A DNA stretch of 64,000 bases from Variovorax paradoxus_P (GTDB taxonomy: Bacteria; Pseudomonadota; Gammaproteobacteria; Burkholderiales; Burkholderiaceae_C), in the NCBI RefSeq assembly GCF_050627025.1, contig NZ_CP192472.1, one strand, 5' to 3'. The notes under the pieces were generated by a model that made no database searches, was not told the DNA's origin, and saw nothing but the letters and a program-made list of their open reading frames with translations. Positions 33,249 to 42,408 of the stretch are shown here, one piece after another. The translations under genes were made by a program, and so were the position numbers. How positions within the stretch are numbered: the first letter of the stretch is position 1; the number at the start of each line of letters is the position of its first letter.

Positions 33249-35354
33249 ATGTCTTCCGGTCTCAATCTCGCGCAACAAGAAGCTGTCAATTACCTGCATG
33301 GCCCCTGCCTCGTGCTCGCGGGTGCGGGCTCGGGCAAGACGCGCGTCATTACGCACAAGATCGGCCGGCTCATCCAGGCTGGCCTGGAGCCCAAGCGCAT
33401 TGCGGCCATTACCTTCACCAACAAGGCCGCGAGCGAAATGCGCGAACGCGCCAAGGGGCTGATCGGACGCGACGCGAAGCATGTGGTGATCTGCACCTTT
33501 CACGCTCTGGGCGTGCGCATGATGCGCGAAGACGGCGCCGTGCTGGGCCTGAAGCCGGCCTTCAGCATCCTGGACAGCGACGACGTGACCAAGATCCTGA
33601 AGGACGCCGGCGGCACCACCGACACCGCCACCGCGCGCATCTGGCAGTGGACCATCAGCAAGTGGAAGAACATGGGCCTGAACGCGGCGCAGGCCGAGGC
33701 CGCCGCGGTGGACGACAACGAGCGCATCACCGCGCGCATCATGGCGCGCTACGAAGAGCGGCTCACGGCCTACCAGAGCGTCGACTTCGACGACCTCATC
33801 GGCATGCCGCTCAAGCTGCTGCGCGACTACGACGAAGTGCGCACCAAGTGGCAGAACACGCTGGGCCACATCCTGGTGGACGAATACCAGGACACCAACG
33901 CCACCCAGTATGAAGTGCTGAAGGCGCTGGCCGGCGAGCGCGGGCGTTTTACCGCGGTGGGCGACGACGACCAGTCGATCTACGGCTGGCGCGGCGCCAC
34001 GCTGGACAACCTGCGCAAGCTGCCGGTCGACTACCCCAACCTGAAGGTCATCAAGCTGGAGCAGAACTACCGCTCCACCAGCGCCATCCTGAGGGCGGCC
34101 AACAACGTGATCGGTCCCAACCCGAAGCTGTTTCCGAAAACGCTGTTCTCGGAACTGGGCGAAGGCGAGCCGGTGCGCATTGTCGATGCCGACTCCGAGG
34201 CGCACGAGGCCGAGCGCGCGGTGGCGCGCATCATCAGCCTGCGCGCGGGCGACGCCACGGCGCAGGGCAAGCAGTACAAGGAGTTTCGCGACTTCGCCAT
34301 TCTTTACCGCGCCAACCACCAGGCGCGCGTGTTCGAACAGGCACTGCGCAAGGCGCAGATTCCGTACAAGGTCTCGGGCGGCCAGAGCTTCTTCGACCGC
34401 GCCGAAATCAAGGACCTGTGCGGCTGGTTTCGCCTCTGGGTCAACAACGACGACGACCCGGCGTTCCTGCGCGCCATCACCACGCCCAAGCGCGGCATCG
34501 GCCACACCACGCTCGCGAGCCTCGGCACCTTTGCCAGCCAGTACAAGCTGAGCCTGTTCGAAGCGCTCTTCAGCCCGTCGCTGCCAAGCGTGATGCCCAA
34601 GCGCACGCTGGAGGGCATTCACGAGTTCGGCCGCTACATCAACGACCTGGAATACCGCGCGCGCCGCACCATGGGCGCCGAAGATTCGCGCACCTTCATG
34701 CTCGACTGGCTGAAAGAGATCGACTACGAAAAGCACCTCTACGACGGCGAGGACAGCGAGCAGGCCGCGGCCGCACGCTGGACCAACGTGCTGGAATTCG
34801 TCGACTGGATGTCGCAGCGCGCAGGCGGCACCATCGACGACGCCTCGGGCGCCGACAACAACATCGAGAGCGAACGCAAGAGCCTGCTCGAGGTGGCGCA
34901 GACCATCTCGCTGCTCTCGACCATCAGCGAGCGCGAGCAGGACCAGAACGTGGTCACGCTTTCGACGCTGCATGCGTCCAAGGGCCTCGAATGGCCGCAC
35001 GTGATGCTCATCGGGGTTACCGAAGGCCTGCTGCCGTTCAAGCTCGAAGACGACAACGGCCGCCAGCTCAAGGTGAGCGACGAAACGCTGCAGCGCCTGC
35101 AGGAAGAACGCCGACTGATGTACGTGGGCATTACGCGCGCGCAGCGCAGCCTTGCGGTGAGCTGGACCAAGAAGCGCAAGCAGGGACGCGAAATGGTGCC
35201 TTGCGTCCCGAGCCGCTTCATTGCCGAAATGGGCCTGGACAAGGCCACCACCCGCGAAGACCCGCGCGAGAAGCTCAAGGCGCTGCGCGCCGAGTTCGCG
35301 CGCAAGGCGCAAGACAGCGCGGCAGCTGCAGCGGCTGCCGCTTCCGCGTCATGA
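33249..35354 (+). CDS. rep: UvrD/Rep-family ATP-dependent DNA helicase
   Basis: A 701-residue SF1A helicase acting in replication fork progression and repair. All motifs are present: Q-motif NLAQQEAV, Walker A AGAGSGKTRVI, FTNKAASEMRERA, CTFHALG, HILVDEYQDTN, GDDDQSIYGWRGA, QNYRST, TLHASKGLEWPHVMLIG and YVGITRAQRSL. The short first residues and length fit Rep better than UvrD. An alanine-rich tail ends the protein. Its stop overlaps the next start, so it heads a three-gene coupled unit. Confidence 0.92.
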   Translation: MSSGLNLAQQEAVNYLHGPCLVLAGAGSGKTRVITHKIGRLIQAGLEPKRIAAITFTNKAASEMRERAKGLIGRDAKHVVICTFHALGVRMMREDGAVLGLKPAFSILDSDDVTKILKDAGGTTDTATARIWQWTISKWKNMGLNAAQAEAAAVDDNERITARIMARYEERLTAYQSVDFDDLIGMPLKLLRDYDEVRTKWQNTLGHILVDEYQDTNATQYEVLKALAGERGRFTAVGDDDQSIYGWRGATLDNLRKLPVDYPNLKVIKLEQNYRSTSAILRAANNVIGPNPKLFPKTLFSELGEGEPVRIVDADSEAHEAERAVARIISLRAGDATAQGKQYKEFRDFAILYRANHQARVFEQALRKAQIPYKVSGGQSFFDRAEIKDLCGWFRLWVNNDDDPAFLRAITTPKRGIGHTTLASLGTFASQYKLSLFEALFSPSLPSVMPKRTLEGIHEFGRYINDLEYRARRTMGAEDSRTFMLDWLKEIDYEKHLYDGEDSEQAAAARWTNVLEFVDWMSQRAGGTIDDASGADNNIESERKSLLEVAQTISLLSTISEREQDQNVVTLSTLHASKGLEWPHVMLIGVTEGLLPFKLEDDNGRQLKVSDETLQRLQEERRLMYVGITRAQRSLAVSWTKKRKQGREMVPCVPSRFIAEMGLDKATTREDPREKLKALRAEFARKAQDSAAAAAAAASAS

Positions 35355-35824
35355 AGGCGCGGGTTCTATTGCTTTCGCTGGCGGCGCTATGCACCGCATG
35401 CACCGGCCCCGGGGGCCTGGCCGGCCGCAGCACGGCCGCGCCCGGATGCCCCGCCACCGCGCGTGAACTGCCGGTCGAGGCGCTGTATGGCAGCTGGCAG
35501 GCGCGCTTCGACGGCGTTCCGGGCACGGCCACTGTGGTGCTCGGCAAGCACCCCGAATACGTGGGCGTGCGCGGCACCATCACTCGTGCGGCGGCGGCTC
35601 CTTCGGCAAACCCATCGGTTGCGCAACTGGCGGGCGACGTCGACGACGAGGGCGAGCTCGCCATCGACGAATCGCTCGACGGGCGCAGCATCAGCGGCGT
35701 GTGGTCGGGCACGCTGCAGCCGGACTCCTGCGGACGCGAGTTCAGGGGCACCTGGCGCAATGCCGCCGACGAAACCACACATCCCTTCACTCTGAAAAAG
35801 ACGGAACGGACCGCAGTCAAATGA
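35351..35824 (+). CDS. Small secreted protein, probable lipoprotein
   Basis: 157 residues with an N-terminal export signal (MKARVLLLSLAALCTACTG). Cysteines near residue 17 could be lipidated, although the box is not textbook. The mature part contains VEALYGSWQARFDGVPGTATVVLGKHPEYVGVRGTI and EGELAIDESLDGRSISGVWSG, which suggests a small beta barrel. No named family is recognised. Its ATG overlaps the rep stop, and its stop overlaps the pldA start (ATGA at both ends). Confidence 0.7.
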   Translation: MKARVLLLSLAALCTACTGPGGLAGRSTAAPGCPATARELPVEALYGSWQARFDGVPGTATVVLGKHPEYVGVRGTITRAAAAPSANPSVAQLAGDVDDEGELAIDESLDGRSISGVWSGTLQPDSCGREFRGTWRNAADETTHPFTLKKTERTAVK

Positions 35825-36993
35825 ACGCAATCCACCTACGAACCACTCTTGCCGCGAGCCTGCTGGCGCCCGGCCTCTTTGCGTCGTCGCTGGCCAACGC
35901 ACAAGCTGTCGAAAAGCCTTCCAGCCCGCTGGCCGATGCCCAGCTCACGTGGCAGCAATGCGCCGCACTGGGCAACAGCAACGAAGCACGGCTGGCGTGC
36001 TTCGACCGCTGGGCGCAGCAGCAGACACTGCCCTCGGTGTCGGTGCCGGCCGCGCCGCCGGTGCTGGCAAGCACGCAGCCCGCACCGCCGGTGGACGGCT
36101 CCATTCCGGCCACCCGCGTGGTGTCGGTCGCTACCAGCGAGGGCTGCCGCGACCGGCAGTACTCGGCCCTGTCGCGCTTCTGGGAACTGGAGAACGGCAG
36201 CAATTGCGGCACCTTCGTGTTCCGCGGCTACCGGCCGTTGAACGTGTCGGCCTCGGCTGCCACCAGCAGGCCGGACACGCCCACCTCGCCGGCCGAGGGC
36301 CACACCGCCTCGCCGGTGGACTACCAGGCCAACGAAATGCGCATCGGCCTTTCGGTGCGCACCAAGGTTGCCGAGGGCCTGCTCACGCAGAACGACCCGG
36401 TCAAGAAAGACTCGCTCTGGTTCGCGTATTCGCAGCAGTCGACCTGGCAGTTGTTCAACGGCTCGATCTCGCGGCCGTTCCGCACGACCGACCACGAGCC
36501 CGAGATGATGTATGTCTACCCGCTCGACTTCAAGCTGCCCGGCGGCTGGCGCTGGCGCTATGCGGGCGTGGGCCTCGTGCACCAGTCCAACGGCCAGAGC
36601 CTGCCGCTGTCCCGCAGCTGGAACCGCGTGTACCTGATGGGCGGGGCCGAGCTGGACGACCGCTTCAGCATTACCGGGCGCGTCTGGCAGCGCCTGTCGG
36701 AAGACGTGGCCAAGGACGACAACCCCGACATCTCCAGCTACATCGGCCGTGCCGAAGTTACCGGCCGCTGGAACTTCAACCGCGACAACACCCTGGGCCT
36801 CACGGTGCGCAACAACCTGCGCGACAGCGGGCGCGGTTCGATCCGGCTCGAGTGGCTGAAGGCCATCGGCGATCCGACCACGAGCAACCTGCGCTTCCAC
36901 ACGCAGCTGTTCCACGGCTACGGCGATACGCTGGTGGACTACAACCGGAAGCGCACCGTGCTGAGCATCGGCCTCAGCCTGGTCGATTTTTAA
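35821..36993 (+). CDS. pldA: Outer-membrane phospholipase A
   Basis: A 390-residue outer-membrane beta-barrel hydrolase of phospholipids. A Sec signal (1-28, ending ANAQA) is followed by a long linker of about 130 residues and the OMPLA barrel. The catalytic triad region is visible as GLVHQSNGQSLPLSRSWNRVY (His, Ser and Asn), and the protein ends in an aromatic residue (LSLVDF) as barrels do. The linker with cysteines LTWQQCAALGN...ACFDRWA is longer than in E. coli PldA. Coupled to the upstream gene by ATGA. Confidence 0.9.
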   Translation: MNAIHLRTTLAASLLAPGLFASSLANAQAVEKPSSPLADAQLTWQQCAALGNSNEARLACFDRWAQQQTLPSVSVPAAPPVLASTQPAPPVDGSIPATRVVSVATSEGCRDRQYSALSRFWELENGSNCGTFVFRGYRPLNVSASAATSRPDTPTSPAEGHTASPVDYQANEMRIGLSVRTKVAEGLLTQNDPVKKDSLWFAYSQQSTWQLFNGSISRPFRTTDHEPEMMYVYPLDFKLPGGWRWRYAGVGLVHQSNGQSLPLSRSWNRVYLMGGAELDDRFSITGRVWQRLSEDVAKDDNPDISSYIGRAEVTGRWNFNRDNTLGLTVRNNLRDSGRGSIRLEWLKAIGDPTTSNLRFHTQLFHGYGDTLVDYNRKRTVLSIGLSLVDF

Positions 36994-37002
36994 TTCGCTC
37001 CA

Positions 37003-37022
37003 ATGAATGAATGAATGAATGA
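37003..37022 (+). repeat. Five tandem ATGA units upstream of nadE
   Basis: The tetranucleotide ATGA is repeated five times, ten bases after the pldA stop and 18 bases before the nadE start. The fourth unit's ATG (37015) opens a nine-codon frame whose TGA overlaps the nadE ATG. Copy number change would shift which upstream ATG is coupled to nadE. Confidence 0.85.
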
Positions 37023-37040
37023 ACGCAGAAAGGCCGTCTC

Positions 37041-37892
37041 ATGAATGCTGGTGAACTTGCCCCCGTCGACGCCGTGCAGCGCGAGATCATTGCCGCACTG
37101 CACGTGGCGCCGGTGTTCGATGCCGCGCAAGAGGTCGAGCGGCGCATCGACTTTCTGGCCGGCTACCTGCGCACCACCGGCCTGAAGACGCTGGTGCTGG
37201 GCATCAGCGGCGGTGTCGATTCGCTGGTGGCCGGCTGCCTTGCGCAGCGCGCGGTGGAGCGGCTTCGCGCCGAAGGCCGCGACGCCACCTTCATTGCCAT
37301 GCGCCTGCCCTACGGCGTACAAAAGGACGAAGCCGAAGCGCAACGCTCGCTCACCGTGATCAAGCCCGACCGCACCCTGACCGTCGACATACGGCCCGCC
37401 GCGGACGGCATGCTCGCTGCATTGAAGGCCGGCGAGCTCGCGTTCCGCGATGCGGCGCATGAAGACTTCGTGCTTGGCAACATCAAGGCTCGCCAACGCA
37501 TGATTGCTCAGTTTGCGGTAGCCGGCGCGCACGATGGCATCGTCATCGGCACCGACCATGCGGCCGAGGCACTGATGGGCTTCTTCACCAAGTTCGGCGA
37601 TGGCGCGGCCGACATCACGCCCCTCACCGGGCTCAACAAGCGCCGCGTGCGTGCGCTCGCGCAGCAACTGGGTGCACCCGAGGCGCTGGTGTTCAAGGTG
37701 CCGACTGCCGATCTCGAATCGCTCGTGCCGCAAAAGCCCGACGAAGACGCATTCGGCGTCAGCTACGAGCAGATCGACGACTTTCTCGAAGGCAAGCCGG
37801 TGTCGGCCGCGGCACGCGAGATCATTCTTGCAACGCACCGCAAGAGCGCCCACAAGCGGGCGCTGCCCGTGGAGCCGCCGCACCCGGGCTAG
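37041..37892 (+). CDS. nadE: Ammonia-dependent NAD+ synthetase
   Basis: Amidates nicotinic acid adenine dinucleotide to NAD+ using ATP and ammonia. The 283 residues carry the PP-loop LVLGISGGVDSLVAG (about residue 54), IGTDHAAEALMGFFTKFGDGAADITPL, and KVPTADLESLVPQKPDEDAFGVSYEQIDDFL, which match the short bacterial NadE without a glutaminase domain. A purine-rich AGAAAGG precedes the ATG. It is preceded by the ATGA repeat and ends four bases before the convergent histidine kinase gene. Confidence 0.95.
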   Translation: MNAGELAPVDAVQREIIAALHVAPVFDAAQEVERRIDFLAGYLRTTGLKTLVLGISGGVDSLVAGCLAQRAVERLRAEGRDATFIAMRLPYGVQKDEAEAQRSLTVIKPDRTLTVDIRPAADGMLAALKAGELAFRDAAHEDFVLGNIKARQRMIAQFAVAGAHDGIVIGTDHAAEALMGFFTKFGDGAADITPLTGLNKRRVRALAQQLGAPEALVFKVPTADLESLVPQKPDEDAFGVSYEQIDDFLEGKPVSAAAREIILATHRKSAHKRALPVEPPHPG

Positions 37893-37896
37893 TGCG

Positions 37897-39813
37897 TCAG
37901 GGCCGCGAAGATTCGAGCAGTTGCTCGAGCAGCGCGGTCAGCCTGTCGATGTCCACGGGCTTTGTGAGGTGGGCACGAAAGCCCGCCTCGAGGCTGGTCT
38001 CGCGGTCGCTGGCCTGGCCGTAGCCGGTAATGGCAATCAGCGGCGGGGGGTTGATCATTTCGGCCCGCAGGCGCCTGGCGACTTCATATCCGCTCAGGTC
38101 CGGCAGGCCTATGTCCAGCAGCACCACGTCGGGGTCTTGCGCCTTGACCGCCTCGATGGCCGACAGGCCGCCGTGCGCCACGCTGGACTTGTAGCCCAGC
38201 GCATCCAGAAGCAGCGCCATGGTTTCGGCCGCGTCCACGTTGTCGTCCACCACCAGCACGCACTGCTCGCCCACAGGCCGCGGCTGCGCCTCGAGCGTGG
38301 TCACCGGCGGCTGTGTAGTGCGGAACTGCACCACGAACTCGCTGCCCTCCCCCGGCCTTCCGGTGCTGAATGCACTCACCCGGCCATCGTGCAGCGTCGT
38401 CAGTTGCTGCACAAGGCTGAGCCCCAGGCCGAGGCCGCCCTGCGTTCTGGCCATGTTCTGCTCGCCCTGCACGAACAGGTCGAAAATGCGCTGCAAGTCC
38501 TTGGGCGGTATGCCGGGCCCGTCGTCGCGCACGCTGATGTCTGCATCTTCTCCGGGCTGCGAGAGCGAGACATGGATGTTGCCGCCGTTGTGGGTGAACT
38601 TTGCGGCGTTGTGAATCAGGTTGCTGACGATCTGGATGATTCGCGCGCGGTCGCCCGAGATCCAGGGGTCGTCCCGCTCGCAGTGCAGGTGCAAGGCCTG
38701 CGACTTGCTGTCGATGAGCGGGCGGACCGCCTCGGCCGCCTCGGCAATGGCTTCGCGTAAGCGAACCGGCTTGCTCTCCAGGTGGATCTTGCCGCTCGTG
38801 ATGCGGCCTACATCGAGCAGGTCGTCCACCAGCCTTGTCATCTGCCTGAGCTGACGGCCGATGATGTCGCGGCTATGGGCAATGACGGCCGATTCGGTTT
38901 TTTCGCGCTTGAGGAGCTCCAGTGCATTCGAAATCGGCGCAAGCGGATTGCGCAGCTCGTGCCCGAGCATTGCGAGAAAGTTGGTGACCCGGCGTCCTTC
39001 GTCTTCCAGCGCCGTCACGCGGCGCCGCTCCGTCAGGTCGCGCGTCACCTTGGCAAAGCCCCGGTGCCGCCCGGTGGCGTCGTGCAGCGCGGTAATGACC
39101 ACGCTGGCCCAGAAGCGGCTGCCGTCCTTGCGTATGCGCCAGCCCTCGTCCTCGAAGCGCCCGTCGCGCAGCGCGTTGCGCAGCTCCTCCTCGGGCCAGC
39201 CGACCGCGGCAACCTCCGGCGGATAGAACACCGAGAAGTGCTGCCCGATGATCTCCGAGGCCTCGTAGCCCTTGTTCTTTTGCGCGCCGAGGTTCCAGCT
39301 CACGATATGCCCGCCGGGGTCGAGCATGAAGATCGCATAGTCCTTCACGCCTTCCACCAACAGCCGGAAGCGCTCTTCGCTCATGCGCAGCATCTCGTCC
39401 TGGCGGCGGCGCTCGCTGAGGTCTCTTGTGATCATCGAGAAGCCGCGCACCTCTCCGCCCGGCGCGGTCATCAGCGTAATGACCACGCTGGCCCAGAAGC
39501 GCGTGCCGTCCTTTCGCAGGCGCCAGCCTTCTTCCTCCATGTGGCCGGTCTTGCGTACCGCTTCGAGGGCGAGCTCGGGCTGGCCCTGCTCCAGCAGTTC
39601 GCTCGGGTAGAAAAGAGAAAAGTGCCGCCCCACCGCCTCCGGCGCGTCGTACCCCTTGAGCTTTCGTGCGCCGCCGTTCCAGCTGATGACGATGCCGCCG
39701 GGGTCCAGCAGGATGATGGAATAGTCCGAAACCGTTTCGACCATCTGCCGGAAATCGGCGTCGGTCAGAGTGCGTTGATTCAGAGGTGCACTCCCACCGC
39801 CGTGATCTGCCAT
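37897..39813 (-). CDS. Soluble hybrid histidine kinase with two PAS domains
   Basis: A 638-residue signalling kinase without membrane segments. Order: PAS 1 (about 20-130), PAS 2 (about 145-255), which are close copies of one another (both contain the RKDGxRFWASVVIT block); HisKA with MLGHELRNPLAPI (phospho-His, about 290); HATPase with NLIHNAAKFTHNGG, DDGPGIPP and GGLGLGLSL; and a C-terminal receiver (about 520-635) with DPDVVLLDIGLPDLSGY and the Lys in HLTKPVD. The duplicated PAS suggests redox, light or ligand sensing in the cytoplasm. GGAGGA precedes ATG 39813. Last gene of the signalling operon. Confidence 0.92.
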   Translation of the reverse strand: MADHGGGSAPLNQRTLTDADFRQMVETVSDYSIILLDPGGIVISWNGGARKLKGYDAPEAVGRHFSLFYPSELLEQGQPELALEAVRKTGHMEEEGWRLRKDGTRFWASVVITLMTAPGGEVRGFSMITRDLSERRRQDEMLRMSEERFRLLVEGVKDYAIFMLDPGGHIVSWNLGAQKNKGYEASEIIGQHFSVFYPPEVAAVGWPEEELRNALRDGRFEDEGWRIRKDGSRFWASVVITALHDATGRHRGFAKVTRDLTERRRVTALEDEGRRVTNFLAMLGHELRNPLAPISNALELLKREKTESAVIAHSRDIIGRQLRQMTRLVDDLLDVGRITSGKIHLESKPVRLREAIAEAAEAVRPLIDSKSQALHLHCERDDPWISGDRARIIQIVSNLIHNAAKFTHNGGNIHVSLSQPGEDADISVRDDGPGIPPKDLQRIFDLFVQGEQNMARTQGGLGLGLSLVQQLTTLHDGRVSAFSTGRPGEGSEFVVQFRTTQPPVTTLEAQPRPVGEQCVLVVDDNVDAAETMALLLDALGYKSSVAHGGLSAIEAVKAQDPDVVLLDIGLPDLSGYEVARRLRAEMINPPPLIAITGYGQASDRETSLEAGFRAHLTKPVDIDRLTALLEQLLESSRP

Positions 39814-39972
39814 TGCTCTTTTTCCTCCAGTGGCCGTTCATCCGTGCAACGGCATGCGCTTCCTGCTTGTGCGGCAGGTGCCGCCAATTTAGGACAGCGG
39901 CAGGTACTTTCCGCGTAGGACAAAACCCAGATTGAGCAGATTCGCCAGATTGCACCGGCAGGCGCCAAGGCT

Positions 39973-42375
39973 TCAGGCGCTCGAAGGCTCCTGGCGCGGC
40001 CATGGGTTGCTGTCCGGCGGCTCGGTTCTTGGCGCAGCCATCATGAACCGGTTCTTTCCCTCTTTCTTGGCGGCGTAGAGCGCCGCGTCGGCGCGCATGA
40101 ACAAGGACGAGAAATCCTCGTCCCCCTCCGAGATCGCAACGCCGATGCTGGCGGTCGCCTGCAAGGTGCGGCTCGACAGGTGGAACGCCGGCCGCATGGC
40201 GGCAAGCACCTTCTGCGCGACCGTGCCCGCTTCGGACGCAGCGCCGGCATTTTCGAGAAGAATCACGAATTCGTCGCCGGCGTAGCGCGCCGCCATGTCC
40301 GTCTCGCGCACGCTCTCCTTGAGACGGCGGCCAAACTCCCTGAGCACCGCGTCGCCTGCCGCATGGCCCAGCGAATCGTTGATCGACTTGAAGTAGTCGA
40401 TGTCAAGAAACAGCAGGCACACCGGCTTGCCCGAGCGCCGCGACCTGGCCATCGCCTCTCGGACATGTTCCTCGAAAGAACGGCGATTCGGCAGGCCCGT
40501 GAGCGCGTCTTCACGCGCAAGGGTGTCCAGTTGCCGCTGCTTCTGCTTGAGGTCCGTAACGTCGTGCGCAACCACGTACAAGCCGACCACGGCGCCGTCG
40601 GCGTTCCTCTGCGGCAGGTAAGTCGTCTGCAGGGTTCGCTCGCCGATCAGCAGCTCGGCCGTCTGTTCGAACGACAGCACCTCGCCCGCAAAGGCGCGCG
40701 CCAAGAGCGGCTTGCGCACCTCGTAGTTCGCCTCGCCGATGATCTCCCGGATGTGCCGGTTCATCATCGAGGCCGGTTCGATGCCGAGCCAGGTGAGATA
40801 CCGGCCATTGCAGAAAACCACACGCTCTTCAAGATCGAGTTCGGTCAGTAGCGCCGGCACGTTGTCGGTGAGCCCGCGCAGGCGCCGCTCGCTGCTGGCG
40901 CTTCGCATCTCGGCTTGCTTGCGCTCGGTGATGTCGAAGGTCATGACGTAGTAGCCCACCACGCCTTCATCGCGCATGTCGGGCAGCAGGTGGCATTCGA
41001 AGAAGCCCTCCTTGCCCTTGCGCTCATAGGTGCCCTCGGTGCGCGTGGGCGTTCCTTCGAGCGCCTTGGCAACCTGCGGCGCGAGTTGCCGGTAGACCGC
41101 GTCGGGCAGCGATTCCTGCATGGTCATGCGGCCGATGTCCGCCTGCGTTCTGCCGCGCATCCGCAGCCCCGGCTTGTTTGCAAAGAGGCAGCGCTGCTTG
41201 CTGTCGAAGTAGGCGACCACGGCGGGCAGGTTGTCGGTAACGTCGCGCAAGAATCGTTCGCTCGACTGCAAACGCTGCTGCGCCGCCCGGCGCTCCCGCA
41301 TGAGCGAATTGAAGGTGTACGAAAGATCGCCCACCTCGTCGTAGCCAGGCTCCTCCTCGAGCGGCGTATAGCCCGAATTGGCACGCGACACCTGCATGTG
41401 CTCGCGCAGGCGCGACAACGGCGCGAGCTGCGAGCGAACGGTCGCAAAGGTAAGCCCGCCGGCCAGGAGCGTCAGCAAGAGTGCGCCGGTCCACGCAAAG
41501 CGTTCGATCTGCTCCGTCTTGGCAAAGGCTTCCTGGCGCGGATACATCGCACCGAGCACCCAGTTGGTCTGCTGCAGGCGCTTGAACGCGTAGAGGGCAT
41601 GCACACCCCTGCGGTTCACCCCTTCGGCTGCGCCTTCCACGCCGGCGATGGCGCGATCGACGGCAGGGTTGGGTACACCGTCAGCATCGATGTGCTGCAG
41701 GAGCCGGGATTTGTCGGGATGGTCGACGATGATGCCGGCGGTGTTCACGATGAACATGTACCCGCTCTTGCCGAACCTCACGTTGGCAAGCTCGCCCAGG
41801 AAGTTCTGTTCACTCAGCGTGATGAACGCCGCAATGACGTACGCAACCTTGCCTTCCCGGTCGAGCACGGGCTCCGTCATGGCAACTTGCGCGAGCCCGC
41901 TGATGCGGTTCCTGAAAGGCTGGGAGACCACTCCCGCCCCAGTCGAGATGGTTCCCTTGAAATAATCGCGGTCCTTGACGTTGATCTTGCCGATCTGCTG
42001 CGCACCGTTCAGGTTGGCAACGATCTCACCCTGCGCGTCAATGAAGGCCAGGTTGTCGAACGCCTCCTTGAGCGACTTGTGCTGCATGACAAGGTCTTGC
42101 AGCCCCTCGGCGCCAGTGAAATTGCGGCTTTCCACGCTGTCGCCGAATGTCTTGAGCAAGGTGCGGCGGCTCAGGAACTTCTGGTCCACCGCATCGGCAA
42201 TGGCAGAGATCCGCTCGAACTGCTCTTCGGCGATGGTCGCCTGCATGTTGCGCTTGATGAAGTAGAGCGCAACGCCGGCAATGCCTGCCGTCGTCAGGAA
42301 AACAATGGCCACCACGCCTGCCGAGAGCCGGGCTCGCAGGCTGAATTGCGTCAGGTCGGAAATCTGGAGACGCAT
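39973..42375 (-). CDS. Membrane diguanylate cyclase (Cache-HAMP-PAS-PAS-GGDEF)
   Basis: An 800-residue protein likely to make c-di-GMP. A membrane helix (about 14-38) and a second near 290-310 bracket a periplasmic Cache-type sensor with DRDYFKGTISTGAGVVSQPF. HAMP and two PAS domains (about 370 and 500) follow. The cyclase ends the protein with DIDYFKSINDSLGHAAGD and the signature RYAGDEFVILLE, an active AGDEF variant. RETD lies five residues before it, a complete RxxD inhibitory site, so product feedback is expected. It starts 33 bases after the GGDEF-EAL gene. Confidence 0.92.
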   Translation of the reverse strand: MRLQISDLTQFSLRARLSAGVVAIVFLTTAGIAGVALYFIKRNMQATIAEEQFERISAIADAVDQKFLSRRTLLKTFGDSVESRNFTGAEGLQDLVMQHKSLKEAFDNLAFIDAQGEIVANLNGAQQIGKINVKDRDYFKGTISTGAGVVSQPFRNRISGLAQVAMTEPVLDREGKVAYVIAAFITLSEQNFLGELANVRFGKSGYMFIVNTAGIIVDHPDKSRLLQHIDADGVPNPAVDRAIAGVEGAAEGVNRRGVHALYAFKRLQQTNWVLGAMYPRQEAFAKTEQIERFAWTGALLLTLLAGGLTFATVRSQLAPLSRLREHMQVSRANSGYTPLEEEPGYDEVGDLSYTFNSLMRERRAAQQRLQSSERFLRDVTDNLPAVVAYFDSKQRCLFANKPGLRMRGRTQADIGRMTMQESLPDAVYRQLAPQVAKALEGTPTRTEGTYERKGKEGFFECHLLPDMRDEGVVGYYVMTFDITERKQAEMRSASSERRLRGLTDNVPALLTELDLEERVVFCNGRYLTWLGIEPASMMNRHIREIIGEANYEVRKPLLARAFAGEVLSFEQTAELLIGERTLQTTYLPQRNADGAVVGLYVVAHDVTDLKQKQRQLDTLAREDALTGLPNRRSFEEHVREAMARSRRSGKPVCLLFLDIDYFKSINDSLGHAAGDAVLREFGRRLKESVRETDMAARYAGDEFVILLENAGAASEAGTVAQKVLAAMRPAFHLSSRTLQATASIGVAISEGDEDFSSLFMRADAALYAAKKEGKNRFMMAAPRTEPPDSNPWPRQEPSSA

Positions 42376-42408
42376 CGTATGTGGACTCCGGCGGGGCGTG
42401 GCGTGCGC

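Noticed and set aside
33290..33496. Possible CRISPR or tandem repeat signals in GC-rich coding regions
   Set aside because: I looked for regularly spaced repeats across the window and found none. Only the ATGA repeat near 37003 and the two-copy dispersed repeat hold up.
32031..35312. A 1093-codon open frame on the minus strand across rep and neighbours
   Set aside because: It is antisense to the clearly recognisable Rep helicase and AEC transporter genes, reads as low-complexity His/Arg/Ala sequence and matches no family. Long antisense frames are expected at this GC content.
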